Source: Acanthochlamys bracteata (taxonomy: Eukaryota; Streptophyta; Magnoliopsida; Pandanales; Velloziaceae). Taken from it: a stretch of 64,000 nucleotides of DNA. Shown in pieces: positions 1-12,809 of the stretch. The stretch covers positions 4,256,001-4,320,000 of the forward strand of contig CM034141.1 of the NCBI GenBank assembly GCA_019914995.1. The letters are read 5' to 3'. Under the pieces are notes generated by a model. It ran no database searches. It was not told the DNA's origin and worked only from the letters and a program-made list of their open reading frames with translations. The translations under genes and the position numbers were made by a program. Positions within the stretch are counted from its first letter, which is position 1. Every line of letters starts with the position of its first letter.

Positions 1-1740
1 AACGACTTTGCATAAAATAAAGAGAATTATGAAAGATCTAAACTGACTTGGAATCATAAAAATTCTAAATGAAGAAGATAATAAAGTTTATTTTAGTCCA
101 GTATGGCACAATTTTTTCTAATACTAGATAACAAATTTGAGATTTTTCTTACAATCAATTGGTAACTTAAAAAATGAGACAAAATTTTTATAAATATCAT
201 TTCAGAACTATTGATAATAATATAGAATTAAACCTTCCTTAATACTCATGATCAATGAAGTTAGAACTTACAATTAAATTTATAAAAGAAAAACTTAAAA
301 GTAGTTCACAATTATATATATTCGCTGAAGATGGAAGAGAAAATTAGACATATGTAAAAAGTTTAAATCATAGATAATTTCATTCTTCCTAATTTTTCTT
401 TAAAAAAAGTTCTTTCAAAAATTTTAATGTTAATTTTTGTAGAGTCTGAGTATAATTTTATAAACACAGATTTGAACGAAATTAAACATATTATAAAATT
501 CTCTGTCAAAAAAGTTTAATATTTTCATATTATTTTTTAAATAATTTTGATATGATATTAATGAAAATTGTGCTTATCTTTTAGTTGCTGATTAATTTTG
601 AGGAAAACTTTCAACTTGTCATATTATATCAAAACAGATTGCCAGATTAATTTAGAGTTCATGCTAAATTTATTTTTATTATCCATTTTATTTTAAAACA
701 AGCAGAGTATTTTACTTTAGAGCAGTGGCTTCGATTCATTTCAAGACAATGACCCACTTTATTTTGCAGCAGTAGCTGGCTTCATTTCATGCAAAAGTCC
801 GTTTCATTATAGACATTGGCCCACTTCATTTCAAAGTACAGCGGCTCTACGTGGAGAAAAAGCATTAAAGAAATTTAGTCTAATATTATATTAATAATAT
901 GAAATATTATTAATATAATTTATTTATTTTTTTATTACTAATTAATTTTGAGAAGAAATTTAACTTCGTCACACAATTAATTTGGAGACTTTGTTTAGTG
1001 TAGCACAAGTAGAACTTTACATATAAAGAAATTATGTTTTTTTAGTTTGAATATTAATTTTTTGGAGAAAAAAATGTTTTACTTTAAGATATAGATATTT
1101 AATAAATTTACTAAATTGTTATACGAGCTATTAACTTTGTCACTCTACATAGTTGCCACAAAAAACTAAAATAAAAAATCAAAATAAAAACCTAGAAAGT
1201 CTTAAGGTTTAGTAATTATTATATATGATAGAATAAGGGTGGCGTTCCACATTCCATTTCAAATACTTTTTGAACTTTCAAGTTTAAAAAAGTCATTCGC
1301 AATACCGTAAAAAATTTTTTGAAAGATTTGGAGAGCATGAATAAAATGCACCTCTTGTGATAATTATACCTATAAATTTTTTTCAAAAAATTATTTTTTT
1401 AAAAAGCTTGTTTCGCAATAGGTTCTACATTTTAAGTTATTCCAAACAAGACCTAAATTTCAACTACATTTTTGTACTATTATACTATAAGGCTTAAAAC
1501 GTAAATTGTCAAAACTTCTCAAAAATAAATTTTGAAAATTTTGAATTAATAAGTTTGGAATACTTGCAAGGGAAAATTTCGCATACCAATGAAGCAGATC
1601 AGACTTGGTAAGCCTTTTTGACCCAATAATGTAGCAGTTTTAATGAATTTGGGATATTTTAAGCCATGAAAATTTCATCTCGAATAATTATAATGGGAGT
1701 GTTATAAATTTATAACTTTTTAAGACATCAGAAAGTATGT
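1..1740. other. AT-rich intergenic spacer
   Basis: I see no gene. The sequence is strongly AT-rich with frequent stops in every frame and no recognisable protein motif. Around 1230-1480 there is a loosely symmetrical AT-rich stretch, but its ends do not make a convincing inverted repeat. Nothing else can be supported. Confidence 0.6.
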
Positions 1741-2260
1741 CTTCAATGTACACGAGCTGTTCGATGAAATGCTTTACTGAGTTCGACAAATTTTCAAGTT
1801 ATGTAAAATTGTGCCTAAAGATATTGAGTTGTGTTATGTGGTAGTGGTTGTATCCTGATAACTGTTGATATATTACGGCTCTAGTTATTTTCATCAAAAC
1901 ATGTTTGGCATAGGTGAACGTTGGAGTATTGCTGTGGCTTCTTTGATGTACAATGACTAATGGTAGAAATTGGCATTTGAATGTTGCAAGTAACAAGTTT
2001 GATATGATAATTTCAAGGAGATCTGATTCTATGCGGTGAAAACGTTTAAGAGTTTAGAGACAATGAGACATGATGAGTGATATATTGTAGTATATGTTCT
2101 GGGTGCTAGACATGCTTCAGTTATATGAAGTAATGAATTTTTAAATGGGAAAGTTTGAATAACGCTCACGAAATGTTTGATGAAATGGGCATCGATGTAT
2201 GCCATATAAAATAGATGGACCTTTTTGGACTTTCTAGCTTTCATGAAGTGAAAAATGAGA
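1741..2260 (+). pseudogene. PPR-repeat protein relic
   Basis: Two short segments read like the start of plant PLS-class pentatricopeptide repeats: HELFDEM at 1751-1771 and AHEMFDEM at 2164-2187. The sequence just upstream of the second also reads like PPR text (NGKFE). They lie about 415 bases apart, a plausible distance for several repeats of about 35 residues. Stops and frame changes lie between them, so no protein can be made. PPR proteins normally bind organelle RNA. I call it a decayed host gene; the evidence is two short motifs, so the assignment is tentative. Confidence 0.4.
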
Positions 2261-5200
2261 TTTTTGAAGAATCTTTTATGAAAAAAATTCTTGGAAAATA
2301 AATATATACAAATACATTTATAAAAATAAATATAAAAATTTATTTGGAATTAATTTTTTTATAAACAAAATCTAAAAAGTAGAATAATAAATAAATAAAA
2401 AGGTACTCCAAACCAGCACCTGAGACTAATGAGATCATAGAAGTTATTCATTAGTCAGTCTGAAATGAAAATTGTAGAATCATAGAACAACTCGAAAATG
2501 AAGGATGTTGTGCTACTGCCCTTATATGTACGTGTTCGATGAAACAATCATAAAATCCTATAACGGGCTAGTGAAAGCCCATCTATCTGATCACAGATTC
2601 TTATTAAAAATTTCTTTAAAAGTAGGGAGCGTTTGAAATTAAGTTTTTCAAACGTTTTTTTTTATTTTTTTATTTTATATTTTTCAATACATATTTTATA
2701 AGTATTTCAAAAAATTATTTAAAAATTTAAAATATAGTAAAATTCTACGTAGTGAGACCTTTTTATTACATATTTTTATTATTTTTTTATATCAAAAAAT
2801 AGAGTTTATTTTTTTTTAAAATGAACAAAAATATCTTCTATTTTAAAAAAATTTTATTTTATAAACAATCTTAAACGCTCTCTAAAGAATTCTGAAAAAA
2901 TATAATTAAAATTTTTTAAATAAATTTTAATATTTATTTTAAAATTTTATATAAAAAGTATTTCTATTTTCAAATTTTCAAAATTGTTTTTAAATACTAT
3001 TTATGTTTTTTATTTTAAAATTTTAAAATGCAGAAGGGTATCTATTTTTTTTTCATTTTTTTGGGTGAAACTATTTATTATTGTGCAAATAGTGCAACAC
3101 GTTGAGTGACACACAAAGTACAAAAACATAACTAAAGAAAATATAAATGTGATAACAGAAATTAGAGGTCTTTATGATAAATTTAGAAATTTTTTAAAAC
3201 CAATTGACAATTAGAAAAGTGAATTCAAATTTTTATAAATATCATGTTAGGACTATTGATAATAATATGGAACTAAATCTTTTTTAATACTTGCCCTTCA
3301 GCGGATTTTTTTTTTATAATATAAACTAATGCGAACTACTTGTCTTATAATGAACTTTGGATGAAGAATAAAGCGGGCTACTTATTCTCAAATTTAAGTG
3401 AGCTAATTGTCTTAAATGTAGCGAATAATTATTTTTTAATGAAAAAGGCTCACCTGTTCTGAAATAAAATAAATTATTTGTCATAGAATAAATAGTAACA
3501 TGAAGGCTTTGAATAATATGAATAATAAAGTTAAATTTAACCTATATTTTATACCAAAGTAGTCCAATCTAATTCTGATACTATATGATGAACTTATGAT
3601 TGCTTTCAAAATCAATTGATAATAAAAAAATAAGTCTAAATTTTTATTAATATTATCTAAAGATCATCGATAAATAATGTTAGAATAAATATTTCTTAAT
3701 AGTTTTAATTAAATTAGTTAACTAACAACTAGCTGAGATTATCTTCAACAAGCTATTAAAGTTGTCGGTAGAGAGCTCCCCTCTAGGAATAGTTGCATCC
3801 TTCGCTTTCTTCTCTTCGACTCTCTCCTTCATATTCTTTCCTTCTTTATCCTTCTAGATTTCATTCAGAGCCCTAACCATGGATTCTTCTAAACATGCAA
3901 TCGCTTCTGGTGGACCACTGCTATTTTTACAAGAGTTTTATCATCTTATATACCAAGATTATAATAGATTAGATTTTTTATAATCAATTCTCTAAGCTGT
4001 GTCCGTGACTAGTAATTGGTGAAGTTTGAAAGAAAATGAGAATACCGTAATTTTTCTTCTTAGTCGCCCACCTTGATATTTTTATTTAAAACATTATATA
4101 TCATATTTTGTCAGTGAAAATTTTATTATATAAAAAGTTATATATATAATAATAATAATAACTTTTTTAGATGTAGGATCTGCATATGAATACATATTAT
4201 ATTAAGGGATATTTAAAAATACTTATTATTAATGAGTTTTTTGAATAAAAAATATTTTAAAAATATTTTAAAAATAAGTTCTATAATTTTGATCATAAAA
4301 ATAAAATAATAAAATTTTACGATGAAAAACTTTTTTGTACTTATAAATTTTAAAAAAATTATACAAAATATTATTCTAAAAATTTATTAAAAAATATATA
4401 ATTAAAAATTAAAATAAAAAAGAGAAAATAAGGAAGAGATAAGAAACGTCAAATATTTTCTAAAAATCTTGCTGTGTCGACATATAACTTTTTTTTGTTT
4501 TTATATCTTTTGTAAATGTCTACTTTTAATGCAAAGAGAGTCCTCTAAAAAGTTTGGACCCGAAAGATTCCCAGAAGAAAGACAACCTAATCTCCAATGT
4601 AATTTGTTGACTCAAACTAACCGGATCAAGCAGAATAATTATCAGTTTGTAGGATTAAAACACTATTACAACATAAGGGATGAAATTGACGACTTCTGAA
4701 CCTTTGCAACCAAAATAACACTGCTTTTAAATAAATTAACGAACCAAATCATTATTTAACAAACAAATGTTTAACTTACTCATGGGATGTAATTCGATTT
4801 GCTAACTACTACACGGCCCATTAGAAGCACCAATGTTGGGCATTTTCACTCATATGGCATGCTTTAGATCTAAAATATTCTACTTAATTACTCTATTTAG
4901 ATATGAGTTTCGTTATTTTATATGTATTAATTATTATTACGAATCTATTTTTTAGTCAAATTTTATTTCTATTAAATTTTTTATATTTTATATGTTTTAA
5001 TTAATACTTTAAATTTTAGTTTCATCTAATTTTATTTTATGAAAAGTTATTTTCCTGAAATTCACTTTTATAAAACACGCCGATACATGAGCTCATGCCC
5101 AATAAAGTAATTCATCCACCCGTATTCCAGTATTCCCTTACAAAATTTCCCTCCCAAATACATAAAAATTATCACTTATTCAAGGATATGTCAAACTCAA

Positions 5201-5290
5201 ATTATCAGCAATGCCGGTTTGTGCCGTGGATGATCATTCTAGAAACTTTCTTATTTGACCTTCCAGCTAAGCCCAATAAGGGTATTTCCG
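2261..5290. other. AT-rich intergenic spacer with small element
   Basis: No gene is supported. It contains the MITE-like element at 2625-2882 and a related AT-rich stretch at about 4230-4400. A CT-rich run near 3770-3880 leads into a short frame from an ATG at 3879 (MDSSKHAIASGG), which looks like a 5' UTR plus first exon but has no recognisable continuation. Confidence 0.5.
2625..2882 (-). mobile_element. MITE-like element, AT-rich family copy 1
   Basis: Imperfect terminal inverted repeats: GGGAGCGTTTGAAATT at the left, and a right end whose complement reads GAGAGCGTTTAAGATT. TA flanks both ends, which may be a 2-bp target duplication. The interior is AT-rich with no coding capacity. Read on the minus strand, its core closely resembles copies near 40.54 kb and 10.39 kb. 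Superfamily is uncertain. Confidence 0.5.
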
Positions 5291-6265
5291 GAAATTGGAG
5301 TTTATCTTCTCTACAAAGTTTAATCCGCATCATCTCCCTAGTCCTCTCCCCTTCAGAGCTATCGCCACTGCTAACCCCCGTTCTCCGTGTTGCCTCGTCC
5401 ACCAATATCAAAGGTACGAAACTTTTATGTTCTAGATTGATTTTGAGTTATTTTTATTTCGGTAATTTTTATTCTTTTTGCTGTTTAATTATTGGGTTGA
5501 TAGGGAGGTGTTTCTATCGATTTTTCCATTTAGTTTGGAGATAGTAGCTTTTTTTTCGTTTATTGATTTTAATTGTCTCTTTGTTGAAATTTCTGGTGTT
5601 AACTGATTTCTGGTGTTTCTCTAATTTGTCAATTCTGACTTCGTCTTGTGATGGGTATTGATTCTTTCTTCGTTAGTTTGTTCATCCTTGTGATGGTTTT
5701 TCTTTTTCATTTGGATTGGATTTGTATGAGTAACTGCCTTCTACGGAACATGTAATCACTAAGTTGTTGTCTAGTGTTTATATTGATTGGTATTGTTCTC
5801 TAGTTTGGGAAGGTGTGTTGTTTTTTTATTTTCAAATTTTTGTATTTGAAGTTTATTTCTTGGATTCAGCAGAGCAAGCGCTCTTTTTTGCGATTAGTTT
5901 GTCAGCTATTATGTGTATGAATTATTTCAGCTAGATGTTTAGTAAATGGAACAAGAGTCAGTTAATCCAGCTTGTCCTACTCTTGTCTTAGGTTCCTTTA
6001 TTCATTTCATGGAAGAAAATTTACAGATCATTACCTAGTTGCGCACTTTCTCTTTGCACTTTACGTATTTATCTATTCTTTTAGTTCTCTACAAAGCTAT
6101 AGATATATGGTTTGGTTTAAATTCTTCAAAAAATTCTTGATTGTCTTTGATGTTTCTAGTTGACATAAGACTTCAAAACATGATTTCTGAATATAAAGGT
6201 TTAATTTTGTATGTAGTCAAGAGCGTCTATTATGTTGTATCTGCAGGATTTCTATCTTATCCACG
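5290..6265 (+). promoter_or_regulatory. 5' UTR with intron of the RF2/YL1-like gene
   Basis: A pyrimidine-rich leader ends at a good donor (AAAG|GTACG) after 5413. The matching acceptor (CTGCAG) ends at 6246, followed by a 19-base leader and the ATG at 6266. This places a roughly 830-base intron in the 5' UTR. The transcription start is not visible; about 5290 is a guess from the CT-rich leader. The longer open frame at 5095-5544 crosses the splice site and is not considered coding. Confidence 0.5.
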
Positions 6266-9200
6266 ATGAGATCATTCTGTGCAGCTCCTCCTACATTTGC
6301 AGTTTCATCTAAGAAACATCAAGGTACGTGCTTTGTAATAGTATGCTTCTACGCCAGTTTTTAGAATTTTGGCACAAGGCTTGTTCGTCGCATCTTTCTC
6401 CTGTAGTATTTATTGGTTTATACTTTGTTTATGTTGAATAATAAGCATCATCGATCATGGTATCTTCATGCATTTTGAAGATCGATAACTATGACTGTTG
6501 ACGTTGAAGTTAGCTGTTGTAGTAGGTGATGGGGCTGACGTAGAATATCATTTTCGAAAATTCAATGAAAGTGCCACGCATGAGATATTGAACGTGATAT
6601 TGATGCATTATTTGGAAAAAGCAAAATACCTGTCAAGTGCCACTTTTTCATCGTTGCTTAACAAATGTGGTGGGCATGCCTTCTCTCTGCACAGAAGTTT
6701 CTTTAGTAGGCTCTGTTTAAAGTTCTGAGTCATAATAAGAAAATTGGAGGCCTTCACCAATGGAGTACTTTTGTGCTAGGGCATTAGTGAACTCCATTAT
6801 TCACGCTACTTTGTCATGATTAAGAATGACAATGTGCAGTTCTAGACATTTTAGGGCCAATAATGTTATCCGATGCCCTGAAAGATCCTTTGTTAATTCT
6901 CTCTTGGTTATGAATTTATGATTATGGATACTGAATGTTTTAGGTGTCCTTTAGTAGTTTCACCATTAAGAAACATGTTTTCATTTTTATTTGGAGGACC
7001 TCTTTCTCTATGTCATCATTGGTCAGCCTATTTTGGCTGTTGTCTTCTTTTTTTTCATTTCCTAGTTAGGACTGATTTTTCGTCAGAAGTATTATTCATT
7101 TATGTTGAGAGAAGTGATGTAAGCTAATCTGTAAGATTTCTTGAGTTCCGCCCATGATATTTACAGACTGTTGATGATTGCTCAATCAGAAGTTTGTAAG
7201 GTAAAGCTAAGATTTGCATGAAAATAAGAACGAAAGCAAGGAAGCTAAGCTAACAAAAGTAAAGAGAGATAAATTCCTTGATGGATTCCTAGATTGTTCA
7301 TACATGTATAAATAGATATCACCCACTCTCTGGTTTCCTAGTTTGATAGCTTTCCTTGTTGAGTGGGGCCTTGTCTAATGGAGACGCCCTATATCGGTTG
7401 GCGCCCTTGGTGGAGTCTAAACCCTGCTGTGCATTGCCCAAGTCCTCATGGCTGCCTGCGATCAGATGCAAGGAAAGTTGTGCTGGAGTCGCTTGCCGGC
7501 ATCTTGGCATGGTACGGGGCATGATCAGTGGCCTTGTCCTGGTCATCATCTGCTGCTGTTCTTCCAGGTACCTGGGCATTACCCACATGCTGCTCTGCCC
7601 AGACCTGTTCAGCTGCATCTAGCGCAAATGCGTTGGTCTGCCTTGCTTGGTCTTGTGCATGCCCTTGTCATGGGTGGTTATCCAGATATTCGTGTCAAAG
7701 TTCCTTCCCATATCATTTCAATTTGATTTCCTTTGCTTGTCAAATAGCTTGTGTGCGTACAGATTGAACTATCCCTTGAAGCTTGCATCTTACAGTCACT
7801 AAGTCTTTGTGTAGATTATGAGCCATTTTTCAACAGTATCACCACACGTCATTGAAGCTGCATCATCATTGTTAAGTGTGAACCTTACTTTGGGAGCATG
7901 TAACAAAAATAATGAAGCTACCGAAGGATGAGACTGACTTTGCCATCATCATTGTGAAAATTCAAATAGTATTACTGTTAACTTCACCTGGATGTAGCTC
8001 ACTCTTTTCTGCAGTCATTAGATTGGAATTCTGGAGAGATGAATTCATAGGAGTGTCAGTATGCTGTTGCGCATGTGGTAGTAATCCGTATAATTTCTTT
8101 TGCACTAATCCATATGTAAATTGCACGAACTCAGAAGGAGTTATGTATAGAATATTCCAAATCTTGACAAACAAATTCACCTTGCTCGGAGTGCAGTGCC
8201 AGTGTCGTGGTATGATGATGAACATGCCTGTAGGTGAAGGCTGTATTTGTAGCTTTTGGGCCGGCAACAGTTCTTTAGTGCTTTTTGTAAAAGGGGTGTA
8301 TTTGGGAAGTATTAAACTGATCAAAGCTTTTTAGATCAAACTACACTTAAACTCTAAGCAGTCTTAAGTTTTGAGCTTGTGAAGTTTCTCCTTTTTATTG
8401 TATCACACAACCTTTCACCAGCTTTTTTCTTTCTCTTATATTTCTTCATGAGGATATGTTTCTTACTTCATTACATGTCCTTTTAGTTTACGTTGAAAGT
8501 TCTTACTGTTGCATTACTAATACTGCAATATAAACAGGTTTAATACAGGGCCAGAGCCTCTCTCTTGGCAAATCTGGTCTAGCAGAGCCTAAGACCAAAT
8601 GTCTGTCTGTTCAACGGGGAGAAAGACTTTCACGTACTCAGCGTACTGCAATTATCTGTGCTGCTGCTTTGGTACGTCTGTGTTTCTAACTTCTGAGGAA
8701 TGCAGTTCTGTTTTTATATATATGTACATGTATATATATGTTGTAGAGACACTTAACATCTCAAGTCTACAGTTACGTTAAGCAAAATTTAGTAATTGTA
8801 GATAGAATTAAGTCTCCTCTAAGTTGCTGCATTCTACATGCATGGCATCCTACTTTTTCACGGTTTTATATCTCACAGTATTACTGAATGCTTCACTGAC
8901 GCTCTTCACAGATAAATGTTGCATATCATAATGATGAGTTTGATGTATTTTATGCACATAATCATAAAGTAGAGCATAGTGATCGAATTGATCTTGCTAC
9001 ATTTGTTGGTTAGTGTTATGATGTCAATACGAAAGATTATTGGGATGTTAGTTTAGTTTATATTGCTATTCTTCAAGAAAGCACCACGTGTCCTAATCAA
9101 TATTGCCTTCGAGATACGTTTTTTGGGAGATCACTAGATTGTAGTTTTGGCTAATGTGTCTATAGCTTCTTTCTAAATTGAGGCTTTTAAAATCTGGAGA

Positions 9201-9926
9201 CAATTGACCAGAGTGATTCTAATATTTGATCTTGCAAAGTAGTACCTTTCTTCTTTTCCTGGTTGCATCAAAAGCACAATAGAGAAGAAAGTTGTTTAGG
9301 AGGGTAAAGCATCCGGCAATTATTGACAACTGTTAGTTCCTTACAGTTGCGATTATTGCTAAGCAATCTAGTCGCGAATGTGCTTCATTTGGCCTAACGC
9401 AAAAACCAGTTCTCCTTTCTCCGTTGGTTGTAAACATAATTCTTTAGAGTGGCGCAATTGACAATTCTTCTCTTATTTAACTTGTAATGTACGGTCTCCT
9501 TGTCATACATGCATAATTTGAATTATATTCTGTTGCAGAATGCACGTTGTGCAGCAGAGCAGACCCAGACCGTGACACGCCAGTCATCAACAATTACAAT
9601 AGCTCCTATTCAAGGTCATTTGGTCAATCTCCTCTCCTGCTCGAAAATCAGGATGATGTCAAATACTAATTGCCAATTAACAAGGGAATTTATTTAACTT
9701 ACTATGTTTTAATTGTTGTCATGCAGGGAAGGAGAAGTCGCCTGAGCTTGATGATGGAGGTACTGGGTTTCCTCCTCGTGATGATGATGGTGGTGGCGGC
9801 GGTGGTGGTGGAGGGGGTCCTCATTGGTCTGGTGGTTTTGCTTTCTTCGGTTTCCTTGCATTCTTAGGACTACTGAAAGACCAAGAGAGCGAAGGGCCTT
9901 ATAGAGATGGCAGAAAAAGATACTAA
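6266..9926 (+). CDS. Glycine-rich organelle protein, YL1/RF2-like
   Basis: Coding exons are 6266-6323, 8538-8671, 9539-9614 and 9727-9926; all phases agree and give 155 residues. The N-terminus (MRSFCAAPPTFAVSSKK) is rich in Ser/Ala and basic residues, as in a plastid or mitochondrial transit peptide. Residues 108-110 are DDD, followed by ten glycines (111-120), then PHWSGG and a hydrophobic stretch (127-139, FAFFGFLAFLGLL), ending with a charged tail. Length and the Gly-run plus hydrophobic C-terminus match the small plant family that includes rice YELLOW LEAF 1 (chloroplast) and fertility restorer RF2 (mitochondrial). The biochemical role is not known from sequence; plastid or mitochondrial destination cannot be decided by eye. 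Intron 1 (2.2 kb) carries an odd GC-rich block. Confidence 0.72.
7165..7780. repeat. GC-rich block in intron 1, probably TE-derived
   Basis: Within the first coding-region intron, about 7330-7690 is much richer in GC than anything around it and is open in several frames on both strands (for example 7319-7618 on the minus strand). No protein family is recognisable. A TATAAATA lies at about 7306. The left side begins TGTTGATGATTGC at 7169, which could be an LTR end, but I found no partner terminus or target duplication. Most likely an old transposable-element fragment; not classified. Confidence 0.35.
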
Positions 9927-12640
9927 ACTCTTATGTATCTTCATACATTTCTTCAGTTCGTAATGTTTTATCTGGCTAACCTTCTTTTGGTCGTCTCTTA
10001 GTACTAGTATACAATATTGTGAAATATTTCAACAATATAAGTAAACTGGAAAAAGTCTTCATCGTTGATGTGAAGAATATAGATATACACTGTGTAACTG
10101 TGAACTGCAGTACAAGTAAAGAAATGTAGGGCTGCTTTGGTGTGGGAATGTTTAGAATTGGTGGTGCTTGCTAGTGCCAGTAAAATAGAACTTTTTTTAA
10201 ATTAAATTTATTTTTATTCTATCTTAAATATTAATTATCTATTTTAAATAATAATTTTTTATTTTAAATATAATATATGATACTAAAATATTATATTTAA
10301 AAATTTTATTAAATATTATAAAATTTTTTTTTAAATGTGAAATGAAAAAAAGTTTTGAAAACGCTCTAAAAATGAAACGTATTTTCGGACGTTTTTAGAA
10401 ATGTTTCGAAATGTTTATAAAATAAAAATTTTATTAAAATAAAAAATATTTTGATTATTTTTAAAAATAAATTTTATTTTTTAAATTTTAAAAAATAATA
10501 AAAATATATAATAAAAAATTATATTATATAAAATTTATAAAATATATTTTAAAAAATATAAAATTAAAATAAAACGTTTAAAAAATGTAATCAAACACCT
10601 CCGTTAGTCTAATTTTCGATGTTATAATGCTTGAGGGTAAGCCTTAATCGGTTGTCGCGTTTTTGTAGCAACCGGCTACTATTGTACTTTTCAATGTGTC
10701 GGTTCGATTTATTTTATCGGGAGCTTTTTTATTTTTCTCTCTCTCTCTTCCTTTCTTTTTTCTTGAAAAGAATCGTAATTTGGTACTTGTCCGCTTGGAG
10801 TTTTTTTGCTCCCTTGCTTGTTCTGATGAGTACTTTTTTAGAAGTTCCGAGTTATGTATATCAGTTACATATGTATATAATATGCCCTTCTCATTTTTGA
10901 ATGTCATGCAGTTATTGCCCTTACTGAATCAATATTAAAGAACTAAATGGAGAAGAACATATGCGTGATTTGCAAATGCTGTAATAGTTATATCAAGATG
11001 AAGGGAAATATGAGAGTTTATTATAATGAAACTACTTCTCGTTGTCTTTCATATGCACCCTAAGCATATACATAAAAATTAAGTGGCTTTAAAAAGAGGG
11101 AAATCAATTATGAATTTGTTGGGCTAATCTTTAGAAGCATAGTTACATGTCAGACTGCTGCTAAACTTTAGAACGATAGTGGTAGGTTTTCTTTAGAGTT
11201 TCTGTAAACCGTTTTAATTATTGTAGATCTATATAACGCAACCGGTTTCAATGATTTCGAAGGTGCTTCGATGGTGTTTATGGTGTTGCTTTTCATTCAA
11301 ATATTTATATTTTAATAAATTTTTTATAATATTATAAATAATTTTTTAAAAGTACAAATAATATAATGCGATAAAGAAACTAGAAAAAGATAAATCAATA
11401 ATTCTTACAATTTATGTCACCAAATTAAATATTTAGTAGAGTCAAATCTACTCTTCTTGCCGAACTAATATAACGGGGAAGTTTTTGTAAGAGTTTACTC
11501 GAGCTCTCTTCAACACTGTCTTGACTTTTATAAAAGTCATAATATTTATAACGATTTTTCTTATATCGCTCAAATTCAGTATTATGTAAGCATGCTAACA
11601 TAGGACAAAATTACATAAACTTGTCTTACCATGGCAAGTAAACTTATTAACAAATTCTGATCCTTAATGATGCATATTATATTAGTGTTGAGATACTTAC
11701 GAGCCATTGTTAAATACATCTCATTTTTTATGAATTTATCAATGTTTTTCCAATCTTTGCTACTTTCATGAGATATACATACAAATAAAATATGTCATCT
11801 TTTTGGCGAACCATTCACTATATTTGCCAACTAGTGATTATCAAAAGGGTAACAATAAGAATATATACCTACCAAACAGTGGAACAAAAAATAGAAATGA
11901 TACCATACAAGAGGATGTTTTGGAGTACTTTTGAAAGATATTTTAATTTTCTTTTAAGTAAGCTATATTTTTTATCTAAAGAATAATAATAAAAAATAAA
12001 TAATTTTATTATGTATAATTTTTTCATTTTTAAAATTTTAAAATAATTTTATAGAATATTGTGTATGATTTATTGACAAATATCAAATAAAAAATTAGAA
12101 TGAAAATAAATTGAAAAATTAAGCCAAACAACATCGAGCGATAGAAATTTTGGACGATGTATAGTTTTGATGGAGTTTCCCTATGTCGAATCAACAATTT
12201 ATATTGTTTGTTCATTCTATCGCCTTATTTGACTGTTCTTTTTTCTGGCACAAAACAGAATTTGAGGTGTTTGAATAAAAATGTTTTAAACTGTTTTATC
12301 CTGCTTTCAACAGTGAAAAATTAAAAGCATCTGATAGATATTTTCAAAAAAAGCAGCGCAGCGGGTTTTCTCTCCTCCATTAGAAATGATGATTCTATCC
12401 ACGATAAGTTTGTAAATTAACCATACTATAAAATATTTTACTGCTGCCATATCTCCCATTCTCTCCTCCCCTTCTCCTGATCATTTTGGTTCGTAGCCAC
12501 TCCATCTCCCCTCTCGGATCATTTTCCCATCCGATCTCTTCGTACCCCGCACCGATCATACTTATTTCTTCGACTGGCTTCCTTCTATCTACCTTCGATT
12601 AATCTAATGCCCTCTAAATTTTTGTACGAGTTCGATTCAC
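9927..12640. other. Intergenic spacer
   Basis: Holds the 3' UTR of the preceding gene (no clear AATAAA seen), then AT-rich DNA with one MITE-like copy at about 10388-10602. No other gene is supported. The short frames near 10.6-10.9 kb come from a CT-rich tract and look like chance. Confidence 0.55.
10388..10602 (+). mobile_element. MITE-like element, AT-rich family copy 2
   Basis: AT-rich element whose right end (AAAACGTTTAAAAAATG ... CAAACACCTCC) parallels the end of the copy at 2625-2882 read on its minus strand. The shared internal text includes GTTTATAAAATAAAA and AATAATAAAAATAT. Terminal symmetry is weak (GGACGTTTT on the left) and no sure target duplication was found, so the limits are approximate. 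Confidence 0.4.
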
Positions 12641-12659
12641 TTTTAGGGTATCGATTTTG

Positions 12660-12803
12660 ATGGCGGCGGTATAAAGGGCGGCCGTGCAAAGACAATAAAT
12701 GTCTTTAACCGGTGTCAAGATCTTCTAAAGCAACGCTGCACTTTCTATTAGTAGTGGTGCTTCGGTTTATCTCGCCGTTGTTCTCGAGTACTTTGCGTCG
12801 GAG
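12660..12803 (+). pseudogene. Histone H2A(.X)-like pseudogene exon
   Basis: The first block reads KGGRAK at 12674-12691, as near the N-terminus of plant H2A.X (TKGGRGK). After a change of frame, the second block at 12756-12803 reads GASVYLAVVLEYFASE, matching the histone-fold segment GAPVYLAAVLEYLAAE. The match stops at GAG|GTTTG, the position where intron-bearing plant H2A genes have their intron. It therefore looks like a decayed duplicate of an intron-containing gene and not a processed copy. The segment between the blocks has lost most similarity and contains stops. No convincing second exon (LELAGNA onward) is visible downstream. A CT-rich leader and a TATAAAAT at about 12425 may be remnants of its promoter. 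Confidence 0.75.
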
Positions 12804-12809
12804 GTTTGT

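Noticed and set aside
1230-1480. Possible MITE with GGGTGGCGTTCC-like end
   Set aside because: The two ends match too poorly and no target duplication is present.
3879-3990. Short frame MDSSKHAIASGG with a CT-rich leader
   Set aside because: Looks like a first exon, but I found no continuation, splice partner or homologue.
5095-5544. 149-codon open frame upstream of the YL1/RF2-like gene
   Set aside because: It crosses the 5' UTR splice donor at 5414, has no recognisable motif and becomes intron text in its second half.
7912-8334. 140-codon open frame inside intron 1 (and a 120-codon frame on the other strand)
   Set aside because: Lies wholly within an intron, no family match, and both strands being open suggests composition and not selection.
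11560-11760. Minus-strand frame resembling a polyprotein fragment
   Set aside because: A run of about 55 codons is open, but no motif of any element or gene family is recognisable.
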